Positions 17,874-26,976 of a stretch of 64,000 bases of DNA are shown here, piece after piece. Positions within the stretch are counted from its first letter, which is position 1, and every line of letters begins with the position of its first letter. The notes under the pieces are model-generated. The model worked only from the letters and a program-made list of their open reading frames with translations. It was not told where the DNA came from and did not search any database. A program made the translations under genes and the position numbers. This DNA comes from an uncultured Bacteroidia bacterium (lineage in GTDB: Bacteria; Bacteroidota; Bacteroidia; Bacteroidales; F082), in assembly GCA_902800965.1 (NCBI GenBank), contig CADCGK010000003.1:62001-126000 (forward strand), given 5' to 3'.

Positions 17874-19919
17874 TTACCAGATGGCAGCGCGCTCTTCAGG
17901 AGCGATATACATCTTGTTCTCGGGTTGGATGTCGAAAGCCTCGTAGAAGTGCGGCATGGAGCCGAGGGTGCGGTTGACGCGGGCTTCGGCGGGTGAGTGC
18001 ACATCGGTCTTCACTTGGCGCTCGAGGTATTTGTCGCGTGAGTTGTTGCGCCAGATGGTGCCATAGCTGATGAAGAAGCGTTGGGCAGGGGTGAAGCCGT
18101 CGAGGCTCTTGTTGGCTTTGGCCTCCTCGGTCATCTGATAGGCATCCCATGCGATGTTGAGTCCACCTAGGTCGGCGATGTTTTCACCAAGAGTTAGTTC
18201 CCCATTAATCTGGTAGCCTCTTACATCAAACTCGTTGAAGAGTTTGACAAGTTGTTGGGTGCGCTCTTGGAAGTTGGTGGCGTCTTCTTCGGTCCACCAG
18301 TTGTTGAGATTGCCTTTTTCGTCGTATTTGCGACCTTGGTCGTCGAAGCCGTGGGTCATCTCGTGGCCGATCACCACGCCGATGCCGCCGTAGTTGACGG
18401 CGTCGTCAGCATCCATGTTGAAGAAAGGAGGTTGAAGGATGGCGGCGGGGAAGACGATTTCGTTCATCTCCGGGCTGTAGTAGGCGTTGACGGTTTGAGG
18501 TGTCATGAACCATTCTTCCTTATCGACGGGCTTGCCGATCTTGGCCATGTCTCTCTCGTTCTCGAAACGGATGGCGCGATGCATGTTCTGGAAATAGGAG
18601 TCAGCTGAGATCTCAAGCTTGCTGTAATCCTTCCACTTGTCGGGATAACCGATCTTCACGTTGAAGCAGTCGAGCTTGTGGAGGGCTTTGGCCTTTGTCT
18701 CGTCACTCATCCAATCGACGTTTTTGATACGTTCGCCCAGTGCGATGCGCAAGTTGCCGACGAGGTTGAGCATGCGCTCTTTGGCTTCAGCGGGGAAATG
18801 TCTCTCAACATAGAGCTGTCCGATGGCTTCGCCGAGGCAGCCAGAGGTGCTGTTCAGGATGCGGCGCCAACGGGGCTGTTGCACTTCTTGACCGTAGAGG
18901 TACTTGCCGTAGAAGTCGAAGTTCTCCGTGTCGAAGTCGCTGCTCAGCAAGGAGGCGCTGCCGTGGACGACTTTCCAGGTCAGGTAGTCCTTGATGGTGT
19001 TAAGGTCGGTGTTGAGGATGATCTTGTTGAGCTTGGCGATGTAGTCGGGCATGCCAACATTGAGAGAATCGAAAGCGGGAGCGCCAGCGGCATCGAAGTA
19101 ATTGTCCCAGTTGAAGTTGGGTGTTGATTGCTGCAACTCCATACGGCTTCTCATATTGAGCAATGTGTCGGGGTTACGCATGGCCACGCGACTCATGGAG
19201 TTTGTTGCCAGTTGGGTTTCCAAGGCGAGGATGTTCTTGGCTTTCTTGGCAGCTTCCTTTTCGTCAACGCCAATGAGCTGGAACATCTTGGCAACATGTT
19301 CCACGTACTTGTCACGCATCTCTTGTGATTCAGGAAGGAGATAGTCGTCGCGGTCGGTCAGGCTGAGGCCACCTTGGTAGAGGTGCATGATGACCATCTC
19401 GGCGTTTTTCGGGTCGGTGCTGCCACCGGCATTGAAGAAGCCGCCAAAGCCTTCGCTGTGGAGTTTGCCCATCAGTGTGGCCAATTCAGCTTTGTCGTTC
19501 AAACCATTGATCATCTCGAAATAAGGCTGCAACTCGCTGTAGCCGCGCTCGTTGATGGCAACGGTATCCATGCCGGCGTTGTAGAAGTCGCGGATTTTCT
19601 GGGTGTTGCTGCCTTGTGCGGCTGAAGAGTCCTTCTGAACATCATTGATAATGTCTTGGATGAGCTCCTCCGTTTTCAGGTCGATTTCGGTGAAAGCGCC
19701 ATATCTGGAATACTCTTCCGGGATTGGGTTGTTTTTCAACCAATTGTTGTTGGCATAGCGGAAAAAGTCGTCCGCAGGGTTGATGGTGGTGTCCATGTTA
19801 CCCAGCTCGATGGCTGGAACAACTTCTTTTTTCGGTTCAGGTGTCTCGACTGTCTTCTCAGCACAGCCAGCTGCCATTGTACAGATAATTGTCATGGCGA
19901 TAAAACTTTTCTTTTTCAT
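17874..19919 (-). CDS. M13-family (neprilysin/PepO-like) zinc metallopeptidase lipoprotein
   Basis: This is a zinc endopeptidase of about 681 residues. The ATG at 19919 gives a lipoprotein signal (MKKKSFIAMTIICTMAAGC); the longer reading to 19964 adds a non-signal-like stretch. The large M13 N-terminal domain starts near ADDFFRYANNNWL. The catalytic motif VIGHEMTHGFDD has HExxH near residues 517-521. The third zinc ligand motif GENIADLGGL is near 580, and the C-terminal substrate-pocket motif SPAEARVNRTLG is near 650. All catalytic elements are intact. M13 enzymes cleave small peptides; here it is probably anchored in the outer membrane facing the periplasm and would complement the secreted proteases in peptide breakdown. 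Confidence 0.94.
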   Translation of the reverse strand: MKKKSFIAMTIICTMAAGCAEKTVETPEPKKEVVPAIELGNMDTTINPADDFFRYANNNWLKNNPIPEEYSRYGAFTEIDLKTEELIQDIINDVQKDSSAAQGSNTQKIRDFYNAGMDTVAINERGYSELQPYFEMINGLNDKAELATLMGKLHSEGFGGFFNAGGSTDPKNAEMVIMHLYQGGLSLTDRDDYLLPESQEMRDKYVEHVAKMFQLIGVDEKEAAKKAKNILALETQLATNSMSRVAMRNPDTLLNMRSRMELQQSTPNFNWDNYFDAAGAPAFDSLNVGMPDYIAKLNKIILNTDLNTIKDYLTWKVVHGSASLLSSDFDTENFDFYGKYLYGQEVQQPRWRRILNSTSGCLGEAIGQLYVERHFPAEAKERMLNLVGNLRIALGERIKNVDWMSDETKAKALHKLDCFNVKIGYPDKWKDYSKLEISADSYFQNMHRAIRFENERDMAKIGKPVDKEEWFMTPQTVNAYYSPEMNEIVFPAAILQPPFFNMDADDAVNYGGIGVVIGHEMTHGFDDQGRKYDEKGNLNNWWTEEDATNFQERTQQLVKLFNEFDVRGYQINGELTLGENIADLGGLNIAWDAYQMTEEAKANKSLDGFTPAQRFFISYGTIWRNNSRDKYLERQVKTDVHSPAEARVNRTLGSMPHFYEAFDIQPENKMYIAPEERAAIW

Positions 19920-19954
19920 TAATATAATATTTAGATTCTTAGATTCTAACTTTT

Positions 19955-19988
19955 TACTCCTCACTCCTAACTCCTCACTTCTTACTCA
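19955..19988. repeat. Pyrimidine-rich repeat, CTCCTCACTCCTAA type
   Basis: The spacer before the dnaX stop consists of ACTCCTCACTCCTAACTCCTCACTTCTTACT-like units. The same unit builds the terminal inverted repeats at 44161-44357 and occurs in part at 37301-37318. Confidence 0.65.
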
Positions 19989-21725
19989 TCACAGGTCTCC
20001 TTCCAGTTTGAGCTCCGTTTGTAGTTTCCTTAGTTCAGGATGGGCTTGTGCCAGCTTCTCGAATTTTTCCTTGTCGGTATAGGCTTCGATTTCGGCTGGA
20101 CGTTCCATCAGTTCAGGGATCAGCTCGTATTGGTTGTTGTGCAAAGTGTTCTTTAGATGGCTTTTTAATGCAGCCATGCCATCTACATCGCTCTCAAACA
20201 GTTTGTTATCGACATGGAAGTGGATTTCCTTTTCGCCTTTCAGTTCAGGTTTGTATTTGCTCAAACCGGCGGCAAAGTTCGGTGATATCTTTTTGTATTT
20301 GCCAACAAACTCATTCCATGAGGTTTCCAGTTGCTCTTGCGTGAACGGAGTGTCCCACTTGGGTTCTTCCTCTTCGTCTTTTTTGGCGGCCTGCTCTATG
20401 CTGTTGGTGATAGAGATGGTGCTGCCTCCACCGCGAGGTCGAGGGCGGGTTGGGAGTGGATCAGTTGGCAGTTGATCAGTTGGGAGTTGGTCAGTTGGGA
20501 GTTGGGCAGTTGAGGGTTGGGGCTTTGGTTGAGGTTGGGGTTGGGGTTGGGGTTGGGGTCGTAGGGCTTGAGGTTGTGGCGGATTAGCTCCGCCCAGCGT
20601 AGGGTTTGTTCCAACTTCCGTCTTCTGATTTCCGACTTCTATATTCGTCATTTTCATCAGGTTGATTTCCAAATGCAGACGTTTGTTGCTGGCACTGCGG
20701 TAATCAATGTCGCATTGGTTGTTGATGTCCAAGGCCTTGATCAAGAAGGGTAGAGGACAGCGTGATGACTGGCTGACATAGCGTTGGCGGAGCTGCTCGC
20801 TGACTTCGAGCAGCTGGGTTGTAGCTGGGTCTTTGCTCACCAAGAGGCTTCTCAGGTGGTTGCCCATACCAGTGATGAAATGCTGTGGTTCAAATCCTTT
20901 ATTAATAATATCGTTTACCACCAGCAGGATGTCGGTGGTGTTGCCTTGAAGAAGATCATCGACGATTCTGAAATAGTAGTCGTAATCGAGCACGTTGAGG
21001 TTCTCGATGACGGCTTTGTAGGTGATGTCCTTGCCTGAGAAGCTCACCATTTGGTCGAAGATGGAGAGGGCATCGCGTAAGGCACCGTCGGCTTTCTGGG
21101 CGATGATGTTCAGCGCTTCAGGTTCGGCGTTGACGCCTTCGCTCTTGGCGACGTAAGCCAGGTGCTTCTCGATATCTTCGATGGTAATCCGTTTAAAATC
21201 AAATATTTGGCATCTCGATAGGATGGTGGGGATGATCTTGTGCTTCTCGGTGGTAGCCAAGATGAACTTGGCATACGCCGGTGGTTCTTCCAACGTCTTC
21301 AGGAAAGCGTTGAAAGCGGCTTGGCTGAGCATGTGGACCTCGTCGATGATATAGACCTTGTATTGTCCGATTTGGGGAGGGATGCGCACCTGCTCGACTA
21401 GGTTTCGGATGTCTTCCACGGAGTTGTTGGAGGCAGCGTCAAGTTCATAAATGTTGAATGACGCGTTGTTGTTAAAGGCGCGGCAGGACTCGCATTCGTT
21501 GCAAGCCTCCATGTTTTCAGTGGGGTGGAGGCAGTTGATGGTTTTGGCCATGATACGCGCACAGGTGGTCTTGCCTACGCCTCGCGGACCGCAAAACAGG
21601 AAGGCCTGGGCCAAGGTGTTGTTCCGTATGGCGTTCTTCAGCGTGGTCGTGATGGACTGCTGACCCACAACGGTGTCGAAGGTGGCAGGCCTGTATTTTC
21701 TCGCTGATACGATGAAATTTTCCAT
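19989..21725 (-). CDS. dnaX: DNA polymerase III subunit gamma/tau
   Basis: This 578-residue clamp-loader ATPase of the replicative polymerase has an N-terminal RFC-type AAA+ domain. It has Walker A GPRGVGKT (46-53), a zinc knuckle (C65, C75, C78, C81), Walker B IIDEVHML near 125 and the sensor/arginine segment LATTEKHKIIPTILSRC near 160-176. The DnaX collar domain spans roughly 235-360. A low-complexity linker (about 375-430) is made of Gln-Pro and Gln-Leu-Pro-Thr-Asp repeats encoded by short DNA repeats. A C-terminal tau-like domain of about 130 residues then follows. The linker repeats resemble intergenic repeats of this genome. A minus-strand TATCTTTG box (21750-21757) is 25 bp upstream of the start. 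Confidence 0.95.
   Translation of the reverse strand: MENFIVSARKYRPATFDTVVGQQSITTTLKNAIRNNTLAQAFLFCGPRGVGKTTCARIMAKTINCLHPTENMEACNECESCRAFNNNASFNIYELDAASNNSVEDIRNLVEQVRIPPQIGQYKVYIIDEVHMLSQAAFNAFLKTLEEPPAYAKFILATTEKHKIIPTILSRCQIFDFKRITIEDIEKHLAYVAKSEGVNAEPEALNIIAQKADGALRDALSIFDQMVSFSGKDITYKAVIENLNVLDYDYYFRIVDDLLQGNTTDILLVVNDIINKGFEPQHFITGMGNHLRSLLVSKDPATTQLLEVSEQLRQRYVSQSSRCPLPFLIKALDINNQCDIDYRSASNKRLHLEINLMKMTNIEVGNQKTEVGTNPTLGGANPPQPQALRPQPQPQPQPQPKPQPSTAQLPTDQLPTDQLPTDPLPTRPRPRGGGSTISITNSIEQAAKKDEEEEPKWDTPFTQEQLETSWNEFVGKYKKISPNFAAGLSKYKPELKGEKEIHFHVDNKLFESDVDGMAALKSHLKNTLHNNQYELIPELMERPAEIEAYTDKEKFEKLAQAHPELRKLQTELKLEGDL
20449..20642. repeat. In-frame tandem repeats within dnaX linker
   Basis: There are three blocks. 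CAGTTGGGAGTTGGT units at 20449-20517 encode Gln-Leu-Pro-Thr-Asp repeats. GGTTGG units at 20526-20559 encode Pro-Gln repeats. A CTTCCGTCTTCTGATTTCCG block at 20611-20642 resembles the GAAGACAGAA intergenic repeats. All keep the dnaX frame. Confidence 0.75.
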
Positions 21726-21749
21726 TTTTTCTCCAGTGATTTAAACCTA

Positions 21750-21757
21750 CAAAGATA
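21750..21757 (-). promoter_or_regulatory. Candidate dnaX -7 box
   Basis: The minus-strand sequence reads TATCTTTG, the Bacteroidota TAnnTTTG consensus, 25 bp upstream of the dnaX ATG. No clear -33 TTG lies 19 bp further upstream. Confidence 0.5.
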
Positions 21758-21825
21758 CACTTTTTTTCGGCATCCTTGACTTTGTCCGTTTTTTTTGCGT
21801 AAGTTTGCTCATTATTTTTGGGATT

Positions 21826-23118
21826 ATGCTGATTCTCGTTCCACGGATTACCAACCGGCTCCATTATGCCTTCGACCTGGTCTTTGGCACCATGTTGTGC
21901 GTTGATTTTGAGTTGACAACTGATAAAAACGCATTCAGGGATTTTGAAGGACGGAAGATGAGCTATGGCCCGAACCCGCTTTGGGACGAGCCTTTCCAAA
22001 AGTCCGTGAACCTGCTCTTTGAGCGTGATATCTATGATCAGGATCTGAAACCATTTGATTTTCAGGATATCAAAGCGATTTTCCCTGTCTATAGCCAGCG
22101 ATCCCTCATGTCTTTCGATGTGTTTTCGGCTGCGTTTTATTTGGTTTCCAGATATGAAGAATACCTGCCTCAGATTCGTGACCAATACGGACGCTTTACC
22201 CCGGAATCATCCTGTCTGTTCCAGATGGGCATGCTTGCAAGACCCGTTGTTGACCTTTGGGTAATGGAACTGGCTAAGGTGCTTCATTTAGAGGATGTTA
22301 TGAAGCCTAGGAAATATGCCTTCCAGCCTACATACGACATTGATGCGGCGTGGGCTTACCTGCATAAAGGCTTCTTCCGGACGGCTGGTGCCTATTCGAG
22401 GGACTTGGTTCATGGGGATTGGGAAGAGATACGGCATCGTAACAGGGTGCTGTTCAAACATGAAAGGGATCCTTTCGATAGCTTTGACTTCCAATTTAAG
22501 CTTCAAGAAGAGTATCACTTGAAACCGATCTATTTCATCCATTGCGGTGACTATGGGCTCAACGACAAAAGCATCTCCATCAGAAAGGATGCTTTCCGTG
22601 AGTTGATCAAAACCATCGGCGACTATGCCGATGTAGGGATCCATCCTTCGTTTTCATCCTATCTAGATTCTGAGCGATTGAAGATGGAGGTGGAGCGTTT
22701 GTCGTCGGTGTTGAATAGGGAGGTGACCAAAAGCAGGCAGCATTTTCTTAGAATGACCCTGCCGAGAAGCTATCAACGGCTTGTAGAGTTGGACATCAAA
22801 GATGACTATACCATGGGGTATGCCTCCCAGGTAGGGTTCCGCGCCGGTACCGCCAACACGTTCCGTTTTTATGACCTGGAAAGCGATGCCGCCACTTCGC
22901 TTAACGTGCATCCTTTTGCCGTGATGGACGGAACGCTAAAGGATTATTTAAATTATAGTATTACAGATTCTTATAATTTAGTATCTAAAGTAATAGATGA
23001 AATAAAGAAAGTCCACGGAACTTTCATTTATCTGACCCACAATGAGACGCTTGGAGGGCAGAAACGATGGGTCGGTTGGCCAGATTTGTACCGAAAAATC
23101 ATAGAATACGCCCGATGA
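21826..23118 (+). CDS. Polysaccharide deacetylase-family protein (NodB-like, DUF7033 type)
   Basis: This protein of about 430 residues has the layout of Bacteroidota polysaccharide deacetylase-family proteins. The N-terminal module (about 1-140, LVPRITNRLHYAFDLVF ... SRYEEYLP) precedes a NodB-like barrel beginning FQPTYDIDAAW near 172. Later barrel motifs are present as ADVGIHPSFSS and NVHPFAVMDGTLKDYL, and the end reads FIYLTHNETLGG. Members are thought to remove acetyl or acyl groups from cell-surface glycans, but some lack activity; the metal-binding set here is only partly recognisable. The ATG at 21826 fits the family N-terminus better than the one 21 bp earlier. The next gene starts inside its stop codon (ATGA), so the pair is coupled. 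Confidence 0.8.
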   Translation: MLILVPRITNRLHYAFDLVFGTMLCVDFELTTDKNAFRDFEGRKMSYGPNPLWDEPFQKSVNLLFERDIYDQDLKPFDFQDIKAIFPVYSQRSLMSFDVFSAAFYLVSRYEEYLPQIRDQYGRFTPESSCLFQMGMLARPVVDLWVMELAKVLHLEDVMKPRKYAFQPTYDIDAAWAYLHKGFFRTAGAYSRDLVHGDWEEIRHRNRVLFKHERDPFDSFDFQFKLQEEYHLKPIYFIHCGDYGLNDKSISIRKDAFRELIKTIGDYADVGIHPSFSSYLDSERLKMEVERLSSVLNREVTKSRQHFLRMTLPRSYQRLVELDIKDDYTMGYASQVGFRAGTANTFRFYDLESDAATSLNVHPFAVMDGTLKDYLNYSITDSYNLVSKVIDEIKKVHGTFIYLTHNETLGGQKRWVGWPDLYRKIIEYAR

Positions 23119-24026
23119 TCCAATATTTGACCCATGACCAAATTGATAAAAACCGCTGGGACGATTGCGTTAACCAGTCGGTGAACGGCAACGTTTATGT
23201 CTGGTCATGGTACTTGGATATTGTTCATCCTGGATGGGATGCTTTGGTTGAGGTAATAGAAGGTAACTATTTGACTATAATGCCGATAACAAAAAAGAAA
23301 AAGTATGGCATTAACTATCTTTGCCAGCCTTTTTTCGTGCAGCAGCTGGGTGTTTTTTCTTCGGAACAAGTCACTGAGGAGAAGACCATGGCCTTTCTTC
23401 AAGCCATCCCTAACCGTTATTGGCTCGTTGAGATCCGATTGAATGAACAAAACGACCTTTCCAAAGGCTTAAAAGGTATCGAGTGGCACCGGAACTATCT
23501 GTTGGATTTGAATAATAGTTATGATTTATTATCATCACATTATCACGAAAATACAAAGCGTAATTTAAAGAAATCATTGAATAATAAATTGCATCTCGTA
23601 AAGGGTGTTCCGGTGCAAAACGTCATTGATTTATTCCGCGCTAATCGAGGGGCCTCTGTCAAACATTGGGGCGATGAGGAATATGCTCGTTTGGTTCGTT
23701 TAACTGATGCTGCCATTAATTCAAGTAATGCTTTCGTTTATGGTGTTCAAAAAGCAGATAATAAGGATATTATATGTGGAGCATTATTTATGAAATCTCA
23801 TCATCGTATCACTTTCCTGTTTTCAGGAAATAATATCGAAGGTCGAGAGACTCAAGCGATGACATTTTTGATTGATCACGTTATACGCGAGAATGCCGGG
23901 CAACCTTTGGTTTTTGATTTTGAGGGTTCGGATGACGAACAGCTGGCTCGGTATTATCATGGTTTTGGGGCTGTAGAGGTGCCTTATCCAGGAATTCGTT
24001 ACCGCTTTTCCAATCCTTTTGTTTGA
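23115..24026 (+). CDS. GNAT/FemAB-like acyltransferase domain protein
   Basis: This protein of about 303 residues starts at the ATG overlapping the stop of the deacetylase gene (23115-23118). The N-terminal half has W-rich strands (NVYVWSWYLDIVHPGWDALV) and a KKKYGINYLCQPFFVQQLG segment. The C-terminal half resembles a GNAT/FemAB-type acyl transfer fold: NTKRNLKKS helix, FVYGVQKADNKDIICGALFMK strand pair and a terminal FEGSDDEQLARYYHGFGA motif typical of acyltransferases that recognise lipid- or glycan-linked acceptors. I infer a surface glycan or lipid modification role with its partner. The exact substrate is unknown. The segment near 23510-23600 is rather A+T-rich. Confidence 0.75.
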   Translation: MIQYLTHDQIDKNRWDDCVNQSVNGNVYVWSWYLDIVHPGWDALVEVIEGNYLTIMPITKKKKYGINYLCQPFFVQQLGVFSSEQVTEEKTMAFLQAIPNRYWLVEIRLNEQNDLSKGLKGIEWHRNYLLDLNNSYDLLSSHYHENTKRNLKKSLNNKLHLVKGVPVQNVIDLFRANRGASVKHWGDEEYARLVRLTDAAINSSNAFVYGVQKADNKDIICGALFMKSHHRITFLFSGNNIEGRETQAMTFLIDHVIRENAGQPLVFDFEGSDDEQLARYYHGFGAVEVPYPGIRYRFSNPFV

Positions 24027-24044
24027 AAAAAAGCAAAATAATAT

Positions 24045-24073
24045 TTGGAAATTTATTATTTGTTGTAATTTTG
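24045..24073 (+). promoter_or_regulatory. Promoter of upp
   Basis: A TTG at 24045-24047, an 18-bp spacer and TAATTTTG at 24066-24073 match the Bacteroidota sigma consensus (TTG-N19-TAnnTTTG). The box ends 16 bp before the ATG at 24090, so the 5' leader is very short. Confidence 0.65.
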
Positions 24074-24089
24074 TGTCAAACTCTTGGCT

Positions 24090-24752
24090 ATGGTTGAAAT
24101 TGTTAACTTCGAACAGCGTGAAAGTCTGTTCAATCAAGTGATGTCTGAAGTCCGTGATGCTGAAATTCAGCAAGATCGCATGCGTTTCCGTCGCAATTTG
24201 GAACGTATGGGCGAGATTTTCGCATACGAGATCAGCAAAACTATGGAGTATGAGCCCAAAGAGGTGGTGACGCCTTTGGGTGTCAAGACTGTCAGGGTGC
24301 TCAAGGAACAGCCTGTATTGGCCACAATCCTTAGAGCTGGATTGCCGATGCATAACGGATTGCTCAACATGTTTGACAAAGCTGACAATGCTTTTATCGC
24401 CGCCTACCGCAAGTACGACAAAGACGATGACTCGGAGATCCGCGTGGAATATTTCTCGGCTCCCGATCTGAACGACAGGGTGCTGATTATCTGCGATCCG
24501 CTGTTGGCCACGGGAGAATCGTTGGTCAAGACTATCGATGGGTTGTTGGGCGACGACATGGAACCCAAGCACATTCACATTGCCGTGGCAGTGGCTTCGT
24601 CTGACGGCATGGAACACCTGAAGCGTAAACTGGCGCGTAAGCCAGTGACGATCTGGGTTGGCTCCGTTGACGATGAGCTCACGGCAAGAGCCTACGTGGT
24701 TCCTGGTCTGGGTGATGCGGGTGATTTGGCATTTGGTGAAAAACACAGTTGA
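24090..24752 (+). CDS. upp: Uracil phosphoribosyltransferase
   Basis: This enzyme of about 220 residues converts uracil and PRPP to UMP in pyrimidine salvage (cytosol). The N-terminal dimer region includes RMRFRRNLERMGE. The flexible-loop region reads VLATILRAGLPMHNGLL near 78-94. The PRPP-binding motif VLIICDPLLATGESL lies near 133-147, and the uracil-binding C-terminus has VPGLGDAGDLAFG. ATG 24090 is preferred over the TTG two codons earlier. The SNF symporter follows 2 bp after the stop, so both may be read from the promoter at 24045-24073. Confidence 0.93.
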   Translation: MVEIVNFEQRESLFNQVMSEVRDAEIQQDRMRFRRNLERMGEIFAYEISKTMEYEPKEVVTPLGVKTVRVLKEQPVLATILRAGLPMHNGLLNMFDKADNAFIAAYRKYDKDDDSEIRVEYFSAPDLNDRVLIICDPLLATGESLVKTIDGLLGDDMEPKHIHIAVAVASSDGMEHLKRKLARKPVTIWVGSVDDELTARAYVVPGLGDAGDLAFGEKHS

Positions 24753-24754
24753 TC

Positions 24755-26092
24755 ATGAGTCGAGACGGATTTGGCTCTAAATTAGGCATCATTGCCGCCG
24801 CTGCAGGCTCGGCGGTGGGCTTGGGTAATATCTATCGTTTCCCCTGTGAGTTGGGAAACAATGGAGGAGGAGCCTTCCTGCTCGTTTATCTATTAATAGT
24901 GCTGGGGCTTGGCGTCCCCGTCATGCTCAGCGAGTTTGTGATTGGTAGGAAAACCCAGAAAAATCCCATCGGGGCTTTTAAGATGCTGAAGCCGAAATCC
25001 GGTTGGCCTATCATAGGTTATATGGGGGTCGGTTGTGCCTTGGTCATCATGGCCTTCTATTCCACGGTTGCTGGATGGACGCTGGAATATATCGTAAAAG
25101 CTGTTGGCAACCAGTTCAAGGACAAGGATTTGGCAACCATCGAGCAGGAATTTACCGCATTTCATGACATCGGGTGGAAAAACGTCCTTTGGCAAGGAAT
25201 ATTCATTTTTTTGACCGCATTTGTGGTTTTCAAAGGTGTCGCCGATGGCATCGAGAAATATTCCAAGGTGTTGATGCCCCTGTTGGTGGTCATCTTAATA
25301 GTGTTGGCTGTCCGTTCCATCACTTTGCCAGGTGCCGGCGATGGCCTTACCTTTCTCTTCAAGCCTGATTTTTCCAAGATTACTGGCTCGGTGCTCATCA
25401 GCGCCTTGGGTCAGGCCTTCTTCTCCCTGAGCATGGGCATGGGTGTGTTGATAACATACGGCTCGTATATCAAAAAAGACGACAACATGGCTACCAGTGC
25501 CCTTTCAGTGACCCTTTCAGATACGCTGATTGCTGTGTTGGCCGGTGTCGTGATTTTCCCGGCAGCGTTTTCGTTCGGGGTGCAGCCGACCGCAGGCATG
25601 GGTTTGGTATTCAACACCTTGCCTATGATATTCAACCAGATGGCAGGAGGGTATTATTTTTGCATCATTTTCTTTGTGCTTTTGGCCGTTGCCGCCCTGA
25701 CATCCACCATTTCCCTGTTGGAAGTCATCGTGGCATATCTGGTAGAAGAAGTTCACATCAATAGACGTTGGGCTACTGTTATTGCTGCAGTGGCTTGCAT
25801 GGCGGTAGGAGTGTTCGCTTCCTTGAGCCTGAAGAGCAATACGAGTCTTACCATCGGAGGCAAGTCAATCTTCGATAGTTTGGACTTCGTTTCTTCCAAT
25901 ATCCTGCTTCCGTTAGGTGCTCTCTTTATTGTCATCTTTGTGGGATGGATCATGGGGAAGTCGAAATTTTTCGAGGAGATTACCAATGGCGGCCAGCTGA
26001 AGTTGTCCATTAAGGGAGTTATCTATTTCATCATCAAGTATTTGGCTCCTATTGCCATCATGGTGATTTTCATCTCTGGTTTTATTAAATAG
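24755..26092 (+). CDS. Sodium-dependent transporter, SNF (neurotransmitter:sodium symporter) family
   Basis: This membrane protein of about 445 residues has about 11-12 transmembrane segments and the LeuT-type fold. The hallmark first helix is GSKLGIIAAAAGSAVGLGNIYRFP, with the unwound Na+/substrate site AVGLGNIYRFP, followed by GNNGGGAFLLVYL. The bacterial SNF motif GQAFFSLSMGMGVLITYGSY (near 225) contributes the second sodium-binding region. It probably imports an amino acid with Na+. It starts 2 bp after the upp stop; a TTG overlapping that stop is an alternative start. The tail (VIFISGFIK) ends soon after the last helix. Confidence 0.93.
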   Translation: MSRDGFGSKLGIIAAAAGSAVGLGNIYRFPCELGNNGGGAFLLVYLLIVLGLGVPVMLSEFVIGRKTQKNPIGAFKMLKPKSGWPIIGYMGVGCALVIMAFYSTVAGWTLEYIVKAVGNQFKDKDLATIEQEFTAFHDIGWKNVLWQGIFIFLTAFVVFKGVADGIEKYSKVLMPLLVVILIVLAVRSITLPGAGDGLTFLFKPDFSKITGSVLISALGQAFFSLSMGMGVLITYGSYIKKDDNMATSALSVTLSDTLIAVLAGVVIFPAAFSFGVQPTAGMGLVFNTLPMIFNQMAGGYYFCIIFFVLLAVAALTSTISLLEVIVAYLVEEVHINRRWATVIAAVACMAVGVFASLSLKSNTSLTIGGKSIFDSLDFVSSNILLPLGALFIVIFVGWIMGKSKFFEEITNGGQLKLSIKGVIYFIIKYLAPIAIMVIFISGFIK

Positions 26093-26106
26093 TATTCTCG
26101 GGACAG

Positions 26107-26841
26107 CTAATAACAAACGTACGATTCTAGTAAAGGATTGACGTCTCCTACGATACCTTGCAATTGCTCCCAATTGTTGATAAAGCCTTTCTTTTCTCGG
26201 TGGTTCACGATGGCTTTCACCTGTTCGTATTCCAGATAAGGATGGCGCAGCAAAGTCTTGAATTCGTCTTGGTTTACGTTGATTTTCGTTATCTCGTTGT
26301 TCTCCAATACAATATATGGTTTGATGGTCTCGAAACGATCCTGGTCCATGCCTTTGACTTCAAAGAGTTGTGTCAAGGATACGAAGCCTCCCAGACGGTT
26401 ACGGTAGCGATGGATCCTGCTGGCCATCACTTGGCCGATTTGAGGTAGGTCAATCAAAGCCGTTGAATCGGCTGTGTTGATGTCGAGGATGGGGATGGAC
26501 TTGGATTCGGGTTTGGGGTTAGACTTAGGAGGCTCATTAACGCTTGGCTTGCTGTAAGAAGGGGAGCTTGTTTTCGGCTTGGAGACGGGTTCTGAAACTA
26601 TCTTGTTTTCGGAAATCAAGACTTGTTCCTGTTGTTCTTTCATGGCCTTTTCTTGGATGGCAATCATGGAATCCAGGTTGTGAAAAGCCATTCGTTCTTT
26701 TCTTGAAAGCTTGATTTCGGGTCGAAATATACTAATTCCCAAAAAGATGGTAATAATGGATAGAAGGCTGATTACTGCAATGCGTTCCCCTTTGTTCAAC
26801 ACGATAAGTCCTCTGTTGAAACTTTTCTTGCTGTTTTTCAT
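26107..26841 (-). CDS. ComEA-like helix-hairpin-helix protein, membrane anchored
   Basis: This 244-residue protein has one N-terminal transmembrane helix (about 20-37, AVISLLSIITIFLGISIF), a charged helix and a Ser/Pro/Lys-rich spacer (about 80-118). Two helix-hairpin-helix modules of the ComEA type follow. The first starts DINTADSTALIDLPQIGQVMASRI near 119; the second starts KINVNQDEFKTLLRHPYLEYEQVKAI near 185. HhH modules bind double-stranded DNA non-specifically. ComEA itself is the DNA receptor of natural transformation, and a DNA-uptake role is possible, but this Bacteroidota family is mostly uncharacterised. It is convergent with the SNF symporter (14 bp apart). Confidence 0.85.
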   Translation of the reverse strand: MKNSKKSFNRGLIVLNKGERIAVISLLSIITIFLGISIFRPEIKLSRKERMAFHNLDSMIAIQEKAMKEQQEQVLISENKIVSEPVSKPKTSSPSYSKPSVNEPPKSNPKPESKSIPILDINTADSTALIDLPQIGQVMASRIHRYRNRLGGFVSLTQLFEVKGMDQDRFETIKPYIVLENNEITKINVNQDEFKTLLRHPYLEYEQVKAIVNHREKKGFINNWEQLQGIVGDVNPLLESYVCY

Positions 26842-26976
26842 ACTACGCTATTTTAACTTCGCAAAAATATAAAAATAAATGTATATCATATATAAATATT
26901 GAAATAATATCAATTAATTCTTTTTGTGGTCCTCCATTCAAGAAATAATGATATATTTGCAAGTCCTTTAGATCGT

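Noticed and set aside
20526..20559. GGTTGG repeats as a telomere- or quadruplex-like regulatory element
   Set aside because: They are in frame in the dnaX linker as Pro-Gln codons; a structure-forming role cannot be supported from sequence alone.
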